A stretch of 64,000 nt of DNA, taken from NCBI GenBank assembly GCA_008931825.1, contig QXVZ01018812.1, forward strand, positions 143,398 to 207,397, given 5' to 3'. Origin of the DNA: Phallusia fumigata. Its lineage: Eukaryota > Chordata > Ascidiacea > Phlebobranchia > Ascidiidae. Positions 62,201 to 64,000 of this stretch are shown here, piece by piece; positions within the stretch are counted from its first letter, which is position 1, and every line of letters starts with the position of its first letter. The translations under genes and the position numbers were made by a program. A model generated the notes under the pieces. The model was not told the origin of the DNA. It saw only the letters and a program-made list of their open reading frames with translations, and made no database searches.

Positions 62201-62440
62201 GGTCATATAGGCATTTGCTTAAACATTAGAAGCCCTGAGGAAGACGACCTGCATAGGACGTCGAAACGACGGTACGCATGAAAAATATGCCTGAAGAGCC
62301 TTAATAAATTCTAGAAATCGCTTTGTAAATATTTTTTCTAAAAACATTTTAAATACTTCATTTATCGTTATTTTTTTGTTCCCATCGTGTTGGATGACTT
62401 GTCAACTTACCGACACTGTAACTCTGTAAGAAGCTTTCAT
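56210..62440 (-). CDS. Lipoxygenase LOX-E (14 exons, complete)
   Basis: Exons: 62440-62411, 61898-61712, 61569-61441, 61052-60798, 60493-60403, 60330-60174, 60112-59855, 59175-58983, 58798-58718, 58505-58387, 58150-58031, 57750-57616, 57201-57103, 56389-56210. Intron phases run 0,1,1,1,2,0,0,1,1,0,0,0,0 and the product is 677 aa. PLAT covers about residues 1-115 (MKASYRVTVS, GTNSAVSLKMFGENGSSSNW). The catalytic domain follows, with H373 and H378 (WIYHYLETH), H555 and N559 ([12 protein letters not shown]) and the C-terminal Ile677 (VPNSIAI) as iron ligands. It is predicted to make fatty-acid hydroperoxides from polyunsaturated fatty acids. The segment after INNDAR is short and lacks the Gly-rich stretch of mammalian 5- and 15-lipoxygenases. 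It is closest to both LOX-D parts. One apparent exon difference, GYCYRDD for GYYYRDD, is conservative. Confidence 0.95.
56750..56906. mobile_element. MITE remnant in LOX-E intron 13
   Basis: Orthologous in position and sequence to the remnant in LOX-D intron 13. It has CATGATAAGTGTAGTATTTC at the left and AAGCAAAGAAGGGATGCATC followed by TTGGGAACCATTG at the right, the latter preserving part of the original terminal repeat. Confidence 0.6.
62049..62302. mobile_element. Inverted-repeat element in LOX-E intron 1
   Basis: A 254-bp segment with long inverted arms. The left arm is AAGGCTCTTCTGGCAAAT and ATGCGTACCGACGTTTCG, then CCTATACAGGTCGTTTTCC. The right arm reads GGAAGACGACCTGCATAGG, CGAAACGACGGTACGCAT and GCCTGAAGAGCCTT. 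There is no coding capacity. It is shared with LOX-D and absent from LOX-C. Confidence 0.75.
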
Positions 62441-64000
62441 CTTTGGTTTTCTTGCAATCAATCAATCAATGACCTACAAAAGCTTGGTATTTGATTGACC
62501 TAGACGCATAAATATATGCCGCACATGAAATTCCACCATCAAATATTTCTACTTTTTCTCTTCGCATGATACCACGTAAATTGTTTTCATACTTTTGCAT
62601 CACGATTTTCGGCAAGCACTGCCGATTTCCTTATGGCTGACGCTGTACAGCAATAATCGCCTATCCATAGTGGGCAACTCAAAATCGTAAAGACCTGTAG
62701 TGTCTAACATATATTCGTTTATTGCTACAGATAGATTCAATAACTTCACTGCCGCAATACAGGTAACATGTCACACCTAGTTTATCTGCCTCTGTTAGGC
62801 AGAAAGCAAAAGTGTCCACTGGGTCAACATGCGGCGATTCAAATCTTGTTTCAAGCTTCAAGAATTATCATCTGATATTAAAAATATGCTATGTTTTGAC
62901 AATGGTGTGCTGCTTGTGCATGTATAGCAATCTGGTCAATTTACCTGCTGTAGCGCCTATTTTAAACTCTTCCTGTCAGGCTTACAGAGTGTCAAGAGAA
63001 AAAAAGCGGGCCTAAACCACACCTAAAAATATGTGATGGAGGGGGAAATGCACTTGTTATTTTGAGTCCCGTTCTATAGAAAAACAAAAATACGCAAGGT
63101 GAACGGCACTGAAAGTTGAAAAGTTAATAAATAGTAGATGGCGCCGATGAAAGGCCGAACGTGCTAATTCAATCAATTTTTAATGTAATAACACAGCCGC
63201 TAGCCTCTTTGAAGACTAGTAGCCTCTTTAAAAAGTAAATTAAGTTTTGTAAAGCTATATAATCATCTGATTTTGCAGAGCCTGTGTATAATTTGAACTC
63301 TGGTGACTTGTAAAACTATGCGGAAATTTCAAATTATCGCAATAAGTTCAGCAGCGCGGTATGTAGTTATTTCCAGATAAACGTTTTTCAAATTCTGCTG
63401 ACCAGAATACTTCAACGTCGAAAGTACTACCGCAACGTTTTTGTTGCATTCGTAAATTAACCGCATTGTATTGAATTCTTCATGGTCCCTTGGGTTACGC
63501 GGAATCCACATGGATCACTGAAGCTGCTCAGTCGACCAACAACAAGCTGGCAAATAATTACAAGTCTCTGACCTTTAGCTGCAATCCACGGGGTACTTTG
63601 CGTGTTTGTCCTGAAAACATTTATGTCCCGGTTTGCTGATTTCTGGTGACTTGTGCTGGAGCTATAATCTCATTTCCAATGAAACGTGTTTCAAATTCAG
63701 CAGTCCCAAATTGTTTCAAATACAAAAGTCAAAGCCGCGTACTTTTATACATTCAATAAGTTAAAAAACGCAGTATGCCAGTTCGAGCTGCCTTTCTTTG
63801 TCGAGATTTCTGTGTCGTCGCGTAGCCCTTTGCAACGTTTTTTTAACTGAATTTGTAAAACAGCCGCATTGTACTATATTCGTCATGGGCCCTAGAGCTT
63901 AGCTCAGTGTTTCCCAACCGGTGGTACGCGTACCACTAGTGGTACGCGACGGCATTCCAGGTGGTACGCGAGCACCTTTTCGTAATTTGCGGATATAGTT
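62441..64000. other. Duplicated upstream block of LOX-E, cut by window edge
   Basis: Homologous to the regions upstream of LOX-C and LOX-D, with the same conserved ATCAATCAATCAATGAC stretch, donor-like CAGCAG|GTAAAT (62945), one GAAAGAGAGAAAAA-type module (about 62990-63400) and CTTTAGCTGCAATCCA (near 63575). No gene is seen. A different repeat begins at 63905. Confidence 0.65.
63905..64000. mobile_element. Start of a hAT-type MITE, truncated by window edge
   Basis: Begins CAGTGTTTCCCAACCGGTGG, a common hAT-type terminus, followed by three copies of GGTGGTACGCG or GTGGTACGCG. The right end lies beyond the window. Confidence 0.6.

Noticed and set aside
62230-62285. Hammerhead-ribozyme-like core (CTGAGGA ... 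GAAAC) in the LOX-E intron-1 element
   Set aside because: A CUGANGA-like box, a possible GACG/CGTC stem II and GAAA are present, but no pairing stem I could be drawn around a plausible cleavage site. The motif sits in an inverted repeat that explains the symmetry.

Overview
The window is animal genomic DNA: AT-rich, with intron-rich genes, short introns (mostly 100-700 bp), GT-AG splice sites and many short DNA transposons and SINE-like repeats. Two things suggest an invertebrate chordate, most simply an ascidian tunicate such as Ciona: compact spacing and vertebrate-style lipoxygenases of about 14 coding exons. That taxonomic guess is inference. Nothing here is bacterial or viral.

Layout. 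1-2795 (minus): 5' part of a secreted or membrane gene with a signal peptide, one C-type lectin domain, three EGF-like exons and the start of a transmembrane segment. It runs off the left edge. 2796-5393: no supportable gene. 5394-15416: a nest of intronless GNAT-type N-acetyltransferase genes, two intact (10569-11351 minus; 14688-15416 plus) and five decayed. One decayed copy is split by a hAT-like element with a perfect 8-bp target duplication. 16547-62440 (minus throughout): a tandem array of animal lipoxygenase (LOX) genes, called here LOX-A to LOX-E. A, B, C and E are complete by hand splicing (676, 679, 677 and 677 aa). All keep the five expected iron ligands (His, His, His, Asn, C-terminal Ile) and an N-terminal PLAT domain. 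LOX-D is represented by a 5' part and a 3' part that meet at a single N at 49355, with exons 8-10 present on both sides. This looks like an assembly join between two paralogs, or possibly two haplotypes. LOX-C, D and E lie in repeating units of about 9-10 kb that also carry homologous intergenic DNA and relic last exons.

How the genes may work together. The LOX enzymes are predicted to oxygenate polyunsaturated fatty acids to hydroperoxides, with PLAT domains for membrane binding. The array has grown by repeated local duplication, and a shared intron-1 insertion groups D with E and excludes C. The GNAT nest is a second, independent birth-and-death family beside it. Nothing in the sequence links the two functionally. 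Exon coordinates were derived by reading splice sites and checking reading phase. They have not been tested against transcripts.
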